In this document: positions 5,063 through 6,157 of the stretch, in pieces
How positions within the stretch are numbered: the stretch's first letter is position 1
Layout: each line of letters starts with the position of its first letter
From: Gammaproteobacteria bacterium
GTDB lineage: Bacteria; Pseudomonadota; Gammaproteobacteria; Pseudomonadales; Pseudohongiellaceae
Direction of reading: 5' to 3'
Length of the DNA: 6,157 nt
Assembly (NCBI GenBank): GCA_007571115.1
Contig: RKSA01000039.1
Coordinates: 1 to 6,157 of the forward strand
Program-made: the position numbers and the translations under genes
Notes under the pieces: model-generated
What the model saw: only the letters and a program-made list of their open reading frames with translations
What the model was told of the DNA's origin: nothing
The model's database searches: none

Positions 5063-6157
5063 CTAGAGCCGGAAGCGCAAGGTTTCGGGCAATTGGCAGG
5101 AGCTGTCGTCGCACAACTGCAATTGCAAGCGGATGTCGGCGCTGGCGGCAAATTCGTCCGTGTCGTTCTTGCTGCTGTTCGGCGAACCGGCAGGAAGCAA
5201 GGCGGCGCGAAGTTCCACCTCCCCTTGAAGAATCTCGACACTCTCGCCAGCATCCCCGCCGGGAACGGCGAGCTGCCTGCGTTCGCCACGGCATTGCAAC
5301 TCTTCGAGGTGCCAATGGGTTTCGCCCTCGGCAAGCGCGAGAGTCAGGGGCTGGAACGCGCCGCTGGATTCGCCAGGCGCGGTGATGTGCCAGCCGGGCA
5401 TGATGCGAATGCGGATCAGCAACCCGGTTCTGCCATCTTCGCCGCATCTGCGCGCCAGCACGAGCGCTCCGCCCTGCCCGGCTGCTTGCACGAGTTCGAT
5501 GCTGCCGGACTGCCAGCCCCGGATCACTCGCAGCAACGATGGATGCCCTGCCGGATTGGCATGGATCGCTGCAGCGAGCGCGCGGATGCACGCTTCGATG
5601 CGTTCGGCGGAGAATTCGGCGCCATCGGCCTGGGGCAGCAAGGCTGTGCGCCGATGCAGGCCGATCATGCATTGCAGCACCGTGGCGACCGGCGAGATCT
5701 GGGCGCCGTCGGATGCGTTGCGCGAGCGGAGCAACTGCGGTCCAGGGACATTTTCCGGCGCGAGCCGGAAACTGTTGCTGTCGGCGTCGAAAAATCGTTT
5801 CAACGCTTGCTTCATCAGGCTTGCGGCTTGCAGGAGATACTCGGGCTTGCCCGTCACGTCGGCCAGTTGCAACAAGGCCAGGGCAGGGTTCGCGTAATCC
5901 TCGATCTGCCCCGGGATCGACGACGAGCCGTGCAGCCAGATGCGCTGCAATTCGCCAGCGGCGCTGACGTGGCGCTGGCAAAGATGCGCTGCGGCGCGTT
6001 CGGCGGCATCGAGCCAATCGCTGCGGCCCATCGCCCAGCCAGCCTGGCAAAAGGCCGAGACCATGGCGCCGGCCCAGCCCGCGATGACCTTGTCGTCGCG
6101 CAATGGCGCCTCGCGCCGGGCGCGGACCTTGCGCAGCCGCAGCAGGATGTCGTCGAG
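5063..6157 (-). CDS. YyaL/DUF255-type protein, C-terminal part, with a DsbD-alpha-like C-terminal domain
   Basis: The frame enters from the right edge with no start; 364 residues are visible up to TAG at 5065-5063. In this family an N-terminal thioredoxin-like DUF255 domain precedes an alpha/alpha-barrel resembling N-acylglucosamine epimerases or glycosidases. Only the second half of that barrel is visible. REAPLRDDKVIAGWAG at visible residues 15-30 matches the family's 'R-x-x-P-x-x-DDK-x-x-x-W-x-G'. GQIEDYA (83-89) and KRFFDADSNSF are also typical. From about residue 243 a beta-rich domain begins with RIRIMPGWHI and ends with LCDDSSCQLPE. Cys349 and Cys354 match the redox pair of the DsbD N-terminal domain (E. 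coli 'CADAGFCYPPET'). The function of YyaL proteins is not settled; the added domain suggests thiol redox or periplasmic work. Localisation cannot be judged because the N-terminus is missing. Confidence 0.85.
   Translation of the reverse strand, partial: LDDILLRLRKVRARREAPLRDDKVIAGWAGAMVSAFCQAGWAMGRSDWLDAAERAAAHLCQRHVSAAGELQRIWLHGSSSIPGQIEDYANPALALLQLADVTGKPEYLLQAASLMKQALKRFFDADSNSFRLAPENVPGPQLLRSRNASDGAQISPVATVLQCMIGLHRRTALLPQADGAEFSAERIEACIRALAAAIHANPAGHPSLLRVIRGWQSGSIELVQAAGQGGALVLARRCGEDGRTGLLIRIRIMPGWHITAPGESSGAFQPLTLALAEGETHWHLEELQCRGERRQLAVPGGDAGESVEILQGEVELRAALLPAGSPNSSKNDTDEFAASADIRLQLQLCDDSSCQLPETLRFRL

Noticed and set aside
5016..6050. A 344-codon minus-strand frame overlapping the YyaL-like gene
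   Set aside because: It is Arg/Ala-rich and unrecognisable, while the adjacent frame carries clear YyaL and DsbD-like motifs.

Overview
The window reads like chromosomal DNA from a GC-rich proteobacterium, most likely gamma- or betaproteobacterial. The sirtuin closely resembles E. coli CobB, and the other genes (thrombospondin-3-repeat exported protein, DUF4143-type ATPase, YyaL-like protein) are common in such genomes. No rRNA, tRNA, CRISPR array or recognisable transposase is visible.

From left to right: (1) Positions 1-300, minus strand, hold the 5' part of a small uncharacterised gene that leaves the window. (2) Positions about 437-2697, minus strand, hold a large exported protein with a signal peptide, an acidic calcium-binding repeat stalk and a C-terminal module with a JAMM/JAB-like HNHP motif. 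The C-terminal module lies in DNA of about 40% GC, while the rest of the gene is about 60-70% GC. Its reading frame breaks at a six-A run, so the intact frame stops at 598 and a plausible 69-codon continuation lies in another frame. (3) A 282-bp divergent intergenic region carries a hairpin that could cover the ribosome-binding site of the exported protein. (4) Positions 2980-3726, plus strand, encode a CobB-type NAD-dependent deacylase. (5) Positions 3818-4936, minus strand, encode an AAA-type ATPase with a C-terminal DUF4143/PD-(D/E)XK-like domain, convergent with cobB. (6) Positions 4945-5046 hold a cluster of direct and inverted repeats built on GCAAATTTGC. (7) Positions 5063-6157, minus strand, encode the C-terminal part of a YyaL/DUF255-type protein that ends in a DsbD-alpha-like domain with a C-x4-C pair.

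The genes do not form an obvious single pathway. The cobB gene stands alone between a divergent and a convergent neighbour. The exported JAMM-like protein and the small gene after it could be one transcription unit. The most notable features are the compositionally foreign, frameshifted C-terminal module of the exported protein, the repeat cluster ahead of the ATPase gene, and the YyaL-DsbD-like fusion. No complete new system can be demonstrated from this window alone.
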